A DNA stretch of 64,000 bases from Entomortierella parvispora (taxonomy: Eukaryota > Mortierellomycota > Mortierellomycetes > Mortierellales > Mortierellaceae). Positions within the stretch are counted from its first letter, which is position 1; each line of letters starts with the position of its first letter. The notes beneath the pieces are model-generated. The model searched no databases and had not been told where the DNA came from. It saw only the letters and a list, made by a program, of their open reading frames with translations. The stretch is from the NCBI GenBank assembly GCA_963573315.1, contig OY752143.1, positions 1,922,001 through 1,986,000 on the forward strand. Reading direction: 5' to 3'. Positions 12,287-22,951 of this stretch are shown here, in pieces. The position numbers and the translations under genes are program-made.

Positions 12287-12891
12287 GGTGAGTACAACTG
12301 AGGTTGAAGTAGAGTAGAGTGGAGGGTGTTGAGATGAGGAGATAGAAGCAAAACGATAAGAGGGGCTACTTTCCCACGGTTCTAGAGAGAGTAGAAGACA
12401 ACGATGGTGTTCCTGAGAATAATGATGGAAAAAAAGAGGGTCGTGCTCTCCTTTTATCTTGTGCACAAATGAGAAGGTTCAAAAAGAGAAATGAAGGTCC
12501 GAGCAAAATTCAGACCACGACGGCGCGCTGCGGCAAGGACAAGATTAGGCTGTCCATGTGTCCATCTGGCTTCATCCAGTCACTTCTGTCATGTGACTCA
12601 TTCTAGTCATAGAGATGCCAAAGCATCGTGGCTAGAGCCTTCTGCATTCGCTCTCATCACCCAAAGGGGGCAAACAATCGGATATCTTGCCCAAACAAGA
12701 AAATAAGAACGGCGGTGGGGTGGGCTCAATAATGGCATCCAGGAGAAAGAGACAAGGAGGCTTCTATTCCGCAGGGGGACAAACAGGGGGCGACATGAGC
12801 GTGCGGCCGCTAACAAGTAACTCCATAATGCAGCATGAGAGGTCGTGTGGGGAGGACAATCTCCTTTGTATGAAGGGTCAAACCAGATCAT
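12287..12891. other. Intergenic region upstream of the IleRS gene
   Basis: Holds the 5' region of the minus-strand IleRS gene and the 3' flank of the next minus-strand gene. An open extension of the IleRS frame covers 12287-12478. The remainder has no recognisable coding sequence, RNA gene or repeat. Confidence 0.4.
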
Positions 12892-13575
12892 TTATTTGAA
12901 GAGATACCGTGGAACATGCAACGGCAGATAGGTGTCGTATGGTTTACCTCTTCGTATTGTGGTAGTGGAGTTGATGGGAGTTTGTCGGAACGTTGTTGGT
13001 CTCACTGGCAGATCTCCACCTGGGTTCCTAACAATTTTCAAAGAATAGGGCGCACAAAATGTCAAACACATCAGCGGTAATCTAGCGTAGCAAAAAAAAA
13101 AATCATTACCTTCATCAATCAAGTCAACGAGATTTCCATCTTCAGGATCTTCCTCGGTCTCCATGCTCTCGCTTCTGTGAACGATTTTGCTGATTTCCGT
13201 CTTTTTGTTCGATTTCAGGTCGGAGACATATCTCTCGAATGCAGCGGTAGCCTCCTGAAGACCGGCATTTTGAACAATGACCGCTGACCGCTTGGCCACA
13301 GTGGCAGTGTTAATGCGCAAAGCACGCTCAGCTATTTCCAGTGTCCGATGTGCCCAGAACATGTCCTCGTTCCGTGCTCGAAATGCGTGGTAGGCTCTTT
13401 GAATACGATCTCGTCGACTTTTGCGAATGTGTTGAGATTCGATGAGCAACGAGTACGCGTTATGTGCAGCTTCTTTGTCAGTGAAATCAAATTTCTTCAC
13501 AAAGGTCTTGAAAGAGACATGCTCCTTGCCCAGTTCACATCTCAGTGCCCAGTTTAGGTACGAGATTGCAGGCAT
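12892..13575 (-). CDS. Conserved-looking protein of unknown function
   Basis: I do not recognise this protein. The model gives 197 residues in two exons with an intron at 13020-13109 that joins LVDLIDE to GGDLPVRP in frame. It is mostly helical and charged (FKTFVKKFDFTDKEAAHNAY, RKSRRDRIQRAYHAFRARNE), then an acidic stretch and a Thr/Arg-rich tail. The start is doubtful. Just upstream, CTAAC followed by TTACTAG (about 13590-13604) looks like a branch point and acceptor, so a further 5' exon may exist, for example from an ATG at 13726 with an intron near 13591-13639. It is head-to-head with the FAAP100-like gene. Confidence 0.55.
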   Translation of the reverse strand: MPAISYLNWALRCELGKEHVSFKTFVKKFDFTDKEAAHNAYSLLIESQHIRKSRRDRIQRAYHAFRARNEDMFWAHRTLEIAERALRINTATVAKRSAVIVQNAGLQEATAAFERYVSDLKSNKKTEISKIVHRSESMETEEDPEDGNLVDLIDEGNDFFFCYARLPLMCLTFCAPYSLKIVRNPGGDLPVRPTTFRQTPINSTTTIRRGKPYDTYLPLHVPRYLFK

Positions 13576-14046
13576 GCTTGGATTGGTTGCTAGTAAGAGT
13601 TAGACAATACAAGAGTTCAAAAGGTCAACGAGCGCTACGATTTAACCGTAAATATGGCCAAGACACAAAAGCACTGTCGAAGTACAGGCCATGCAAAACC
13701 AAACTGAAGACCATAACTGCAACCATCTCCTACTCTGCAGGGCATAGAATGACTATGGAGTACCTGCTGGGGCGTGGAGGTGGCGGCGACTGCGTCTGCT
13801 CTAGAAATAGCAGGCTGTATTACCTCTATAACCTTCAAGAATAACGTTGAAATCATAGTGCTTGATGGGATAGGGTATTCCGATAAAGTGGAAAATGAAA
13901 ACAAAGCGCTAACAACGATGTTCGAGGGGAGAAAGATGAAGTGACGCAGCGAGGTCACGTGTGACCGCTATTTCCAATGGAAGATGCTCCAATGAATGCA
14001 TGCATGCAAGTTCTTTCCACTCCGATCGCGTCGTCTGATCTGGCCA
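13576..14046. promoter_or_regulatory. Divergent upstream region (unknown protein / FAAP100-like gene)
   Basis: 470 bp between two oppositely oriented genes. It probably contains both promoters and possibly a small 5' exon of the minus-strand gene. No clear TATA box or factor site was found. Confidence 0.35.
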
Positions 14047-17000
14047 ATGTCTGCCGAGCCAGGACACGATTCGACAAACAGGAATAAGGATGCCATTAGG
14101 ACCTTGGACCACCATGGCCAACTGAGCGTACCTACTGTTGACCAGCCTATCTTGCTCTGCAGGACAGTTGTCGACGTCGCAGGCTCTGACAAGACGCTGC
14201 TCGTTGTTCACTCGCGGCCAGCGCAGCTGCATTTAATCGTGAATGAACGCCTTCAGGTGGGAATATGCTATCGAATACTGCTTGATGTACTCATGACTGA
14301 GCTTTTTTGAGAAGCCCCGAACTCATATTGTTTGTTACCTGATTTCCAGAGAATCTGGGAATTCGAGAGAAACATTATAACAATTTGCTGGAACGACACC
14401 GAGGAGAAAGGAAAGGGCATAGGAGACTCGACTGAGCTTATTGTAGGCACTGTGGATGGACGTATTTGGAATGTCGCACTCTTGCGTTTAACAGAGATAC
14501 CACTTCCGCCAAAAAAGAACCTCGACAGCGAGTTTCGTACCGTCATCAAAATCGAGGACGATGACGAGAAAGACATCGAGGAGATCGAGCTTTGGAATGA
14601 CGAAGATGGTCTGCTGGATGGGTTCGACCAGTTACAGGATGTGACAGAGCCCCCTTTTAAGCGGCAAAGGACCGGAACGTCATCGGGCCAAATATCCCCG
14701 ATGTTAGACCAGCGACAGGAATCTGGCGTCGAGACCATCAAAATATCCGAGTACATCAACCTTGTAGGATCTGAGGTAGGCGAATGGGGATTGTGGCTGC
14801 GCTGCCAGCATTTACTTTCTTACTTCTGACGCTGAAAACTTTGGGCTGACGAATGACGACCTCCATTTTTCAACAAAGCCCGGTTTGGAAAGAATAGCAA
14901 AGGCATGGGGCCGGTTAATTGTATTTCGCCAAGACCAGGACCCGATTGTTTGGTCTTCTGCTAAAGACTTTCAACCTGGACATGTCGTATCGAGGACTTT
15001 GGTTGCCGTGGATCGTCCCATAGGTTTTGTAACTTCAACTTGTTTGGACCAGGAGGTTGGTGGCCTTTATGTAGGGACACGGGATGGATTAATCTGGCGT
15101 TTCATGGAGTCACACGAAGTTGGGAAGTCATTCAAGGCAGTCGCGACTTGTTGCAAGCTCATCAATGTACGTTAAGTTTGGTCCGCATAGGAAATACTGT
15201 TCTAAAGAGGCGTACTTATGTCTTTTTGTACAATTAGGAGCCAATCCTTGTACTGCAGGCACTTCATTCCGCAAGTGGGCAAGGGAACTTTTCAGAAAGT
15301 CTGGTGGCTATAGGGTATGTTGATCTTGGCAACTAGGCATGACAGGTTAATACCGTATCAAGTATGATAACGCTTATCAATGAATGTCATTTCAGAGCTT
15401 CTGGTAGCATTGCCTCCCTAGAAATTCCCGCATCACAAAGTGATCCACTTTTAACACAAGGCATCAAGAGGAAGAACATTGTTATCCCGGTCCGTAGTGC
15501 CGTAATGGCAGAGGTAAGCTTAATTGTCACAGCGCGATATGTAGTTCAACTTATTATCGGTTACTAATAGGATATGAACAGGACCATGTCTACATCATGA
15601 CGACAAATGGTGAGGTTCACCGCATTTCACCATGGCTTTTCAAGTCGACGGATGTAGATATTGAGCTTGTACAGTTGCCTCATTTGCTCGCTCTGACTCC
15701 AGTTCTGAGAAGGAATACCCAGGAAGGATTTTACGGTCTTCAACAGAGCGGAGCCGTGGTCCACATTTCAATGGACCTGAAAACGTAAGCCACACGTTGA
15801 TAGATGATGTCCCCCTACGCCCGCCGGACTTGTCTCTAATCAACTAATCCACACCTCCAGAACCAAAAGAGATCGCGCAGTTATGGAATCAAGAGACAAC
15901 ATCAATGACTTACTTCGAGATCTTGAGCAGCTCAACGAGCAGGCCGGAGACCTTGAATCAAAATGTCAGGTATGCAAGTTCGCGATGCGAGAGATCGAGG
16001 AAGCCACAGCTTTTTTTTTGTTTACCGACATTTATCAATATGTACGATAGGCACAAAATACAAGGATTGCAAACTATAATCAAGTGGTCCACATCCTGCA
16101 AACGGCTGTCCTCGCCTCCGATAGCAGTCTAGGAAATCCGCTGGTAGATCTGACTGTCACCGCTGTTGTTCGGAGTATCACAAAGGGGTTTACGGGGCAG
16201 CGCCGTCATGTTTTACAGATCGGGATCTCCTCTACTCTTGACCTCAACTGGAGTCAAGGTTGGTCAGGTATGTTTTGAAACCTCTTATACAGATACTATC
16301 TCTTCTACGTGACTCACTTTATGATCCCTGGTGTCCTCAAATATGTAGTTGTATTCAGGACGGTGGAATCGCGTGACGCCTGTCCTCACGGCGCTGCGGT
16401 CAGGTCACCTCAGCAGCACGAAGTCTTTGCCGATATATCAGACCTTTCCCCACATTCCCCCTGGAAGCAAGAGCTTGAACTGGACATGGGCAGAACTCGG
16501 CTCCCTCTCATGTTTCATGTTGGTCTGCAGTATACTGAAATGTCGACGTTACGATGCAACCGATACACGTCCTATTTTTTCATCGAGAGCTTTGGTTTGG
16601 ATGCTCTTCATTTTGCCGACCCATACCGGGATTCGGCCAATGGAGCTCCTGGATATCCCAGGCTTGGGGGAAAAGATTTGTCAATATGGAACCAACCTCA
16701 TCACCGACGTGCCCAAGAAGACATAATGAAAGGGGGCGGATCGCACTGTCCAGCATGCAGAGAGAGTACCATTAGTAACACCCGTGGGCCACTGGTATTT
16801 TCTGTTGATACAGCTGATATTCAGCTCAAACAATGTCTATCGGCGATCTTGGCTGACTGTCTCCCTGACGACAGAGTTCGGGCGATGATCCAGACTGCGG
16901 CTACAGCTGTGGTGACAGTCCCCAATATATGTCTTCCTAATGCCGGTACTGTTGATGTCAACGCCATGACGGTCGATACTCACAAAGCAGTTTGGATAAA

Positions 17001-17127
17001 TCTCGAAGAGCAAGATCATCACGGTACTGTTGTCAAAGTTTCTTTGCAGGCCAAAGGAGCAGACCCGTGGAGAGTGGCTCTTGTCTACCAGGCACTTGAG
17101 AAGCGAATAGCAGCGCTTTTTGATTGA
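14047..17127 (+). CDS. Beta-propeller/coiled-coil protein, possibly FAAP100/FANCB-like
   Basis: 808 residues in nine exons; introns 14257-14349, 14776-14878, 15167-15237, 15315-15395, 15514-15581, 15785-15860, 15970-16050 and 16268-16348, all phase-consistent. The N-terminal half has repeated beta-strand blades (ELIVGTVDGRIWNVALL, GGLYVGTRDGLIWRF, VYIMTTNGEVHRIS), with an acidic insert and the basic cluster PPFKRQRTG near residue 190. A coiled coil follows at about residues 445-500 (INDLLRDLEQLNEQAGDLESK), then a beta-rich region (LNWSQGWSVVFRTV) and a C-terminal domain ending VKVSLQAKGADPWRVALVYQ. This order and length resemble FAAP100 and FANCB of the Fanconi anaemia core complex. The match is by architecture and pattern, so the assignment is tentative; that it is a real gene is well supported. 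Confidence 0.7.
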
Positions 17128-17163
17128 CCAATGTAAAATTATATTAAAAGAATGCCCGTCTAC

Positions 17164-18933
17164 TCATTGTTTAAAGGAAATGACGGCGTATTCGCCGCTG
17201 ACCTGCCAATCTCCTGCCTTTTTGTCCATTTTCTCCTCCACACCCTCTGCAAGGCCGACGACTACATCTGCTTTGCACGTTCTAAACGTCACCAGACTTG
17301 GCACGTCCTCACGACTACCCAGAGGACCAATAGCTTCCACGAAAGGAGTTGTCGTTGGCCACTGGCAATCATACACCAGCTTTCTATAGTTGAGATCGCC
17401 CTTGAAGATCCAGAGGTCTGATTTCTTCATCTCTGTGAACAGCTCTTGCGCAGAAGGCAAGGATGTCAGGTGGTAGAATGAATAGCACGACGTCCAGAAA
17501 TCGTCCGCGGTGACTCGCCAAACACCTTGATCCACATATGACTGCCATTTCGAGCCCAAATCCTTGAGAGCCTTCTGCTCTGCTGGTTCAGCAGGATCAA
17601 AGAACGGTGCGCTGTCCTTGTCCGGCGACGAGGCGTGGCTAAGCTGGTCCAAAGTCCATTGAAAGTCCACGGGCATGACATCCGACACGAACCATGGAAT
17701 GGTTTTGGCATGAAAGACAATCTCTGAAGCAAATCCAGCGCGGACTAAATAATCAGCAAACATGAGATCGACGTAAAGCTCAAAGCCTAGATCAAGAGAA
17801 CGATTAAAAAGATTAGAAAAGGCATTAAATACCTCTCTCTCTCAAAGGAAATGGCAAACAGCTCTCATGTCCTCCGCCAGATAGGTTACCAGCATTGTCC
17901 AGGATAAAGTCGACACGTCCATTGCGCAAACTCTTGACCTTAGCCCACAGTGTATTCAGGTCGTTTGTCAAGATCTTTGCCTCGTGCTTTTGCAACTCTG
18001 TTTCCTCGGCATCTTCTCCATGTCGTGGTTGCCGCTGGTGCTGGTTGGATTCCAATTGCTTGTCGAGACTCGCAGTGGACGAATTGTTGGAGGAAGAGGA
18101 AGTTGACGTCATCATTCTCTTTTGAAGTTCCTCCACCTTGGCTAAATCAGGGTTGTCTAACAGTGACAAGTCTGTGGCGTTGCCCCAGAGACAGAACTGG
18201 GCCAGCTCGAAAAAGGCCTCCTCTGTTCCTTTAGATTCCGGTCCTTGACTGACCAAGATATCTAATGAAGACAGTCCCTCGGCTCCACTGACGGTAGTGT
18301 CTTCGGATGGGGACATCAACCGAACTGCGATCGCCACGATGGCCTTCTGGGAGGATTTAAAGACAGTCTTTTTCTGCTCGTGAAAAGGATCGTAGTCTCT
18401 GAAGTGCTGGGTCATTGCAAAAGTCTCCTTCACTCGACGATAAAGATAACATTCTGCGAATAACCAGGAAGCCTTGAACCAGCTGGAGTCCTCATAGTAA
18501 TCCGCCAACGCCTGGTTCCATTCCTCGACATCTTTCTCCGAATCCCGGAGGGGGCTACACAAGAACAGAAAAAAGAAGGATAAGTGATCCATTTGGACTT
18601 TCAATCCTCCCATGTTTCTTTTTCAGATATGATCTCCTTCCTTTCTGTTTGAAGGAAAGAACTGAGAGCTGAGGATTACCGAAATTTCTTGTCATGCTGT
18701 AGTTCATAACGCAGTTCAGAGATGGTGGAGATGATATGTTTTGCCTCCTTTTCTTTTTCTTTCAGATCTGGTTCTGTGGTCGGCAGGTTATGGTAGGTCT
18801 GATATACGTCGTTGATGACCTTTGTGATGATCACGGGCAGGCGAGACTGCATGGTCTTGTATCCAAACGAATTGCGATCGCTTGCAGATAGGGCCCTGTG
18901 AGGAGGATGGGACGGATCGAACGATGCAGCCAT
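17164..18933 (-). CDS. ARMT1-like damage-control phosphatase (DUF89)
   Basis: 513 residues, three exons, introns 17787-17889 and 18555-18679. The DUF89 signature is formed across the second splice junction: VDFILDNAG joined to FELYVDLMFADYLVRAG. Other family marks are WGNATDLSLL (metal site Asp), FHAKTIPWFVSDVMP and KGDLNYRKLVYDCQWP. The family's human member ARMT1 and yeast YMR027W are metal-dependent phosphatases acting on sugar phosphates such as fructose-1-phosphate; methyltransferase activity has also been claimed for the human protein. A Ser/Asn-rich insert of about 50 residues (18060-18120) separates the helical N-terminal domain from the catalytic core. Start at 18933 is the first ATG giving the conserved N-terminal helix. 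Confidence 0.93.
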
Positions 18934-20113
18934 ATCGAAAGAATTGGCGACAGGAGAGGTTTGTGACGATGACGAGGAGGAGAGCAACAAGGTAGAAAGG
19001 GCATCTTTGAAATGCAATGCGGTTTGTGCATTGGTGACTTGCAATGCAAAGCTCCGCCCACACGCCCCCAAAGCATTCCTGGCATCTCTTGTATCCCACG
19101 CTCACATCCCCTGCTGCATCTCTCTCATGCTCAACATCTCTCGTTCGCACATCCCACTCATTGCCTCGCGTCGCCTGCCTCTTACTCAGTTTCATCATAG
19201 AACGCGCTGTTTTTCGCATGTCCTTACCTCATTCTTACCTTCGCCGTCTGAAACGTGTAACGGTTTGTTTTGTCTTGTCCTTTGAGCAGCAAAACAGTCA
19301 GAGACCTTGAGCGACAGACAGGTATCTTGTAGAAAGAATGTCTTGCATCTTACTGCTGTCTGATGGCTGTAATAAAATGCTGTCTCCGTCGTTATTGCTG
19401 CTGCAATTGCTTGTTCCTCTGTTGTTTCGATACTCTGTTCATCTTGTCAAAGTATCTTTTTGCCAGTCAAGCAAGGGAGATTGTTATTACGTGATACACT
19501 TCACGCTTCAAAGCACCCAAGATAGCTCACGTTGGGCTGTGGTGGGGAGGAAAGACCCTGCGGTAACCAAGAGCTAGAGCCACTCTAGAGCACTTTAGTC
19601 GGGGCCCTAGTCACGGGCATTACGGCAAGGGTCTGATTGTGCCTGCAGCCGAAAATACTGAAATGACGTTGAGGAAATACATGTGCCAGAGGCTTCGGAG
19701 AAAAAAAGGCCTCACTGTTGAGCTGTGCGGCAGGCAGGCGGTACCAGACAGGGACCGGAGTGGAGTAGAGTGTGAGTCGGACCCCCTTTGCATACCACGC
19801 TGCGGACATTAACTATGTGAGCAGGTAAGCCAAGCAGGTCCCGACCTGGGTATTTAAGAGAGGTAAAAAAAGCAAAGGTGACGTGATGAATGTTTTTGAA
19901 ACGAAAAACGAAAATGCGCGTCCACATGGTGTGGTTCGAAATATCTTGTCCCGCTTTTGCTCTCAGCCAGCCTTGACGTTTGTTCTCCCTTTTCTATTTT
20001 GGCATTTGATTCCTTCTTTCCCTTCTTTCTTTCTTTCTTCATCTCTTTCATCTCTTCCTCCTCTCCATCATCAACCACCATCACCATCACCATCACCGCA
20101 CACGCTACCAACA
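18934..20113. other. 1.2-kb divergent intergenic region
   Basis: Lies between the ARMT1 gene (minus) and the oxysterol-binding protein gene (plus). Short open frames on both strands have no protein-like composition. The last 130 bp before 20114 are pyrimidine-rich with CACCAT repeats. No RNA gene or mobile element was recognised. Confidence 0.4.
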
Positions 20114-20431
20114 ATGAGCTCCAAGGACAACTTTGATGACGAAGGCCCTGCTGTCGAGGTCCCTGCCGAACAAAAGGATTCATTCCGCTCCTTCGTGTCC
20201 ACCCTGGCCCAGTTCTCGGGCGATCTCTCCAGTTTGACCTGCCCCAGCTTTTTGCTTAGCTCTGTCAGTTTGCTCGAGTACAGGCAAGTGGCAGAAGCAT
20301 TGCTGTCCAGCCGTGCACCTTGTAGTTTCTATCAGCAGACACTGTGCAGACGATCGATCGTTCGTTCACACACACGCACACGCGCGCGAAACACACATGC
20401 CTGATCTAACACCTTGCTGGTCTCTGCTCTC

Positions 20432-20465
<34 letters not shown>

Positions 20466-21694
20466 CATAGTCAATACTGGGGCGACCATCCCAAGCTGTT
20501 TGCTTCCATCTCTGCGGGCGAAACTTCGGAGGATCGTCTCTTGAATGCCACGCGCTGGTTCATTTCCACCCTCTATGGGTCGTACTCGTCCCGATCCACC
20601 ACGGCCGGCATGGAGAAGAAGCCCTACAACCCCATTCTTGGCGAGCAGTACTTTGCCCAGTGGACTGGCGATGAACATACTGGAGACACTATTCTTCGGG
20701 CTGAACAAGTCAGCCACCACCCCCCAGTATGTCTCTTTTCTATGATTTGTTTGGCAAACCTGACTTTCAACACCGCAAAAGCAGGTTCTCCCCGGACCGA
20801 ATTGGGGATGATCACACAGCCCACCGCCACCTTTTTTTTTGTCTCTTTTTTATTATCATTCCTGCTTGCGTCACTCATGCTTTGTTCCTATCTTTACGTT
20901 GCCGTGCCGCCTAGATCATGGGTTTCCACCTCGAGAACAAGAAGGCCGGTGTCATTCTGGAGGGACACTGTGGTCAAAAATCAAGATTTGCCATGCCAGC
21001 AGGAATTGACGTGTCACAGACTGGCCATGCTATTTTGACCTTGCCTCACTTCAAGGAACATTACCTGATCACCCTTCCTTCTCTCAACATTCGTGGCATG
21101 GTCACAGGACGACCCTCAGTTGAACTCTCTGGAACGACTTATATCATCAGCGATGCAGGACAATTGGCCACGATCGAATACAGCACTCGCGGATACTTTT
21201 CAGGAGAACGCCATAGCTTCAAGGCCACATTGAAACCCGTTGAGGGAGGTTCTGCATTTTATACGGCCCAGGGTGTCTGGAGTGGCGTGTCCAACTTTAC
21301 GGATGTGAAGAAGAACGAGACCAAACTCTTTTTTGACTCGGACACGGACAAGAGCATTGCTCCAGAACTAAAGCCTATCTCTGAGATGGGTCCTCTTGAA
21401 TCGCACAAGCTGTGGGCCAGTGTCACCAACGCCATCAACTCCAAGGACTATGCCACCGCTTCCAAGGAGAAGTCACAGATCGAGGAAGCACAGCGCGCCT
21501 TGGCCAAGACTCGCAAGGAAAATGGCGAGAGTCAGGCTGATGCTCTTCTGGTCTTTGAACTTGTCACAGAGGACTCGGACGAGACTGGCAAGGCTTTTGC
21601 GGAGCTCAAGGAGGAGTTGATCGACACTGTTGGTGCCAAGGCACTAAAGGAGGATGACAACAAGCCCCACTGGAGGCTGCGTCATGCCATCTAG
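20114..21694 (+). CDS. Oxysterol-binding protein (short Osh4/Kes1 type)
   Basis: 401 residues, three exons. Intron 1 (20284-20470) has a GC donor (GCAAGT) and a 31-base T tract just before its acceptor; intron 2 is 20727-20914. Using the GC donor yields SVSLLEYSQYWGDHPKLF, which is the family's expected continuity. The OSBP signature EQVSHHPP lies at the second junction, followed by IMGFHLENKKAGVILEGHCG. The protein is a lone lipid-transfer domain without PH or ankyrin regions, like yeast Osh4/Kes1, which exchanges sterol and PI4P between ER and Golgi-type membranes. The C-terminus is helical and ends KPHWRLRHAI. Confidence 0.94.
20435..20465 (+). repeat. Poly-T tract (31 T) in OSBP intron 1
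   Basis: An uninterrupted run of T directly before CATAG, the intron 1 acceptor of the oxysterol-binding protein gene. It works as an extreme polypyrimidine tract and is likely to vary in length between strains. Confidence 0.9.
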
Positions 21695-21825
21695 ACAACA
21701 TTGACTGAAATTGAAGAGGTTTTGTAGATGACTATACTCCATATATACATATTTTATTGCAGACATAGAAGGGATAAGGGCATAACAGCTCTCACTGTGG
21801 GTTGGGGGAGACTGCCTTGCGGTAA

Positions 21826-22533
21826 TCATTGAAGAAAGGACTGGATCCTTGGGAACAATTCTGTGTCCCACAAATGGTACCCTTTCTCATTGAGATGGAC
21901 ATGATCATCAAAGTGTTCGTCCTTGCTTACTTCCTTGGGTGCCTCGCTCCAAAAGATTCTCTCTCTTCCCAAATTGGTATTCATTTCCCTGATCAGGGTG
22001 TGAATCAACCCATTGGCCTCTTCCAGGCACCGATCTTCAAAGTCCTTGCGCTTGAAGAGTTCGCAAACTAAGATCTTTGTTTCTTCACCTCCCAGTCTTA
22101 ACAGATCTTGAAGAAGTAACCGATAGTGATCGATTTCTGAGGGACGGAGACCCTTCTTGCGCAAATTGTTGGTACCGGCCATGACCACCCAGAGCTTGAC
22201 CTGCTTTTGTGAAAGAGGTGTGTTCATGAAAGAAAGTCGATACATGACATTTTCAATCTTGTCGCCTCCGCATCCGGCGTTGAGAGATTTTGGTAGGTTT
22301 GCATAGATCTGTGTGGCGGTGCCGGTGGTCTTGAATCTCTCCAGCATAGAATCGCCGATGAGGACAACATCCGGACAGGGTTGGGCCAAGAGTTCTGGGA
22401 GATGGGTCTCGTGGCAGGTGGAGTGAGATCGGTCTTTGAAAGCCATGGCCGCTTGCAGAAGCTGATCAAAAGCATCTTGGGACAGGGTCTGGTTTTCGAC
22501 ATTGGCAATGTCTTGACTATTAGATAATACCAT
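21826..22533 (-). CDS. SGNH/GDSL-family hydrolase
   Basis: 235 residues in one exon. The SGNH blocks are visible in order: VVLIGDSMLERF (block I Ser), LNAGCGGDKIENVMYRL (block II Gly), VVMAGTNNLRKKG (block III Asn) and DDHVHLNEKGYHLW (block V Asp-His). The block II form CGGDKIENV is like the PAF-acetylhydrolase IB beta/gamma group. The first 60 residues show no signal peptide or membrane segment, so a cytosolic ester hydrolase is likely. The substrate cannot be named. The gene is convergent with the OSBP gene (131 bp between their ends). Confidence 0.85.
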   Translation of the reverse strand: MVLSNSQDIANVENQTLSQDAFDQLLQAAMAFKDRSHSTCHETHLPELLAQPCPDVVLIGDSMLERFKTTGTATQIYANLPKSLNAGCGGDKIENVMYRLSFMNTPLSQKQVKLWVVMAGTNNLRKKGLRPSEIDHYRLLLQDLLRLGGEETKILVCELFKRKDFEDRCLEEANGLIHTLIREMNTNLGRERIFWSEAPKEVSKDEHFDDHVHLNEKGYHLWDTELFPRIQSFLQ

Positions 22534-22951
22534 TGTAATAATTGATGAGTGGAAGGAGAGAAAGGGAGAGGACGATGGTGAAGGTGAGGAATCTTGAAGG
22601 AGGAAGATCATAATATAGCTATATATATTGCAATGGTCTGCTGCGCCCCCAATTTGACAACCCGGTGCCTCGGGGCAGGGGCGCATGAGCTCTTGGAACT
22701 GCTGCCTTTATCTTTACTGCATCGTCCTCGGTCTGTGTGTTGGGATTTGCTCCAGCAAGCCTCTGCTCCCAAACCCTTGCGGTTTTAAGAGTTAGAGCTG
22801 CGGACAAGAAACACGCGCGAATATTCATCAAAAAGTTGCAGTTCGTCACGTCACTTGGCCAAAATCCGCATTTTTTTTCCCTTCCTCTGTTCATTTACAT
22901 CCTTCATCCGTCCTTTCATCCATCCATCCCTTCACTCCCGTTGCATCTCTA

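Noticed and set aside
12287-12466. Upstream start of the IleRS at 12466
   Set aside because: The codon there is GTG, not ATG; it was not used as the start, only discussed as a possible non-AUG isoform.
16349-16726. Alternative frame at the end of the FAAP100-like gene
   Set aside because: It ends in a stop at 16726, while the frame set by the phase-1 junction at 16268/16349 stays open to the natural C-terminus at 17127.
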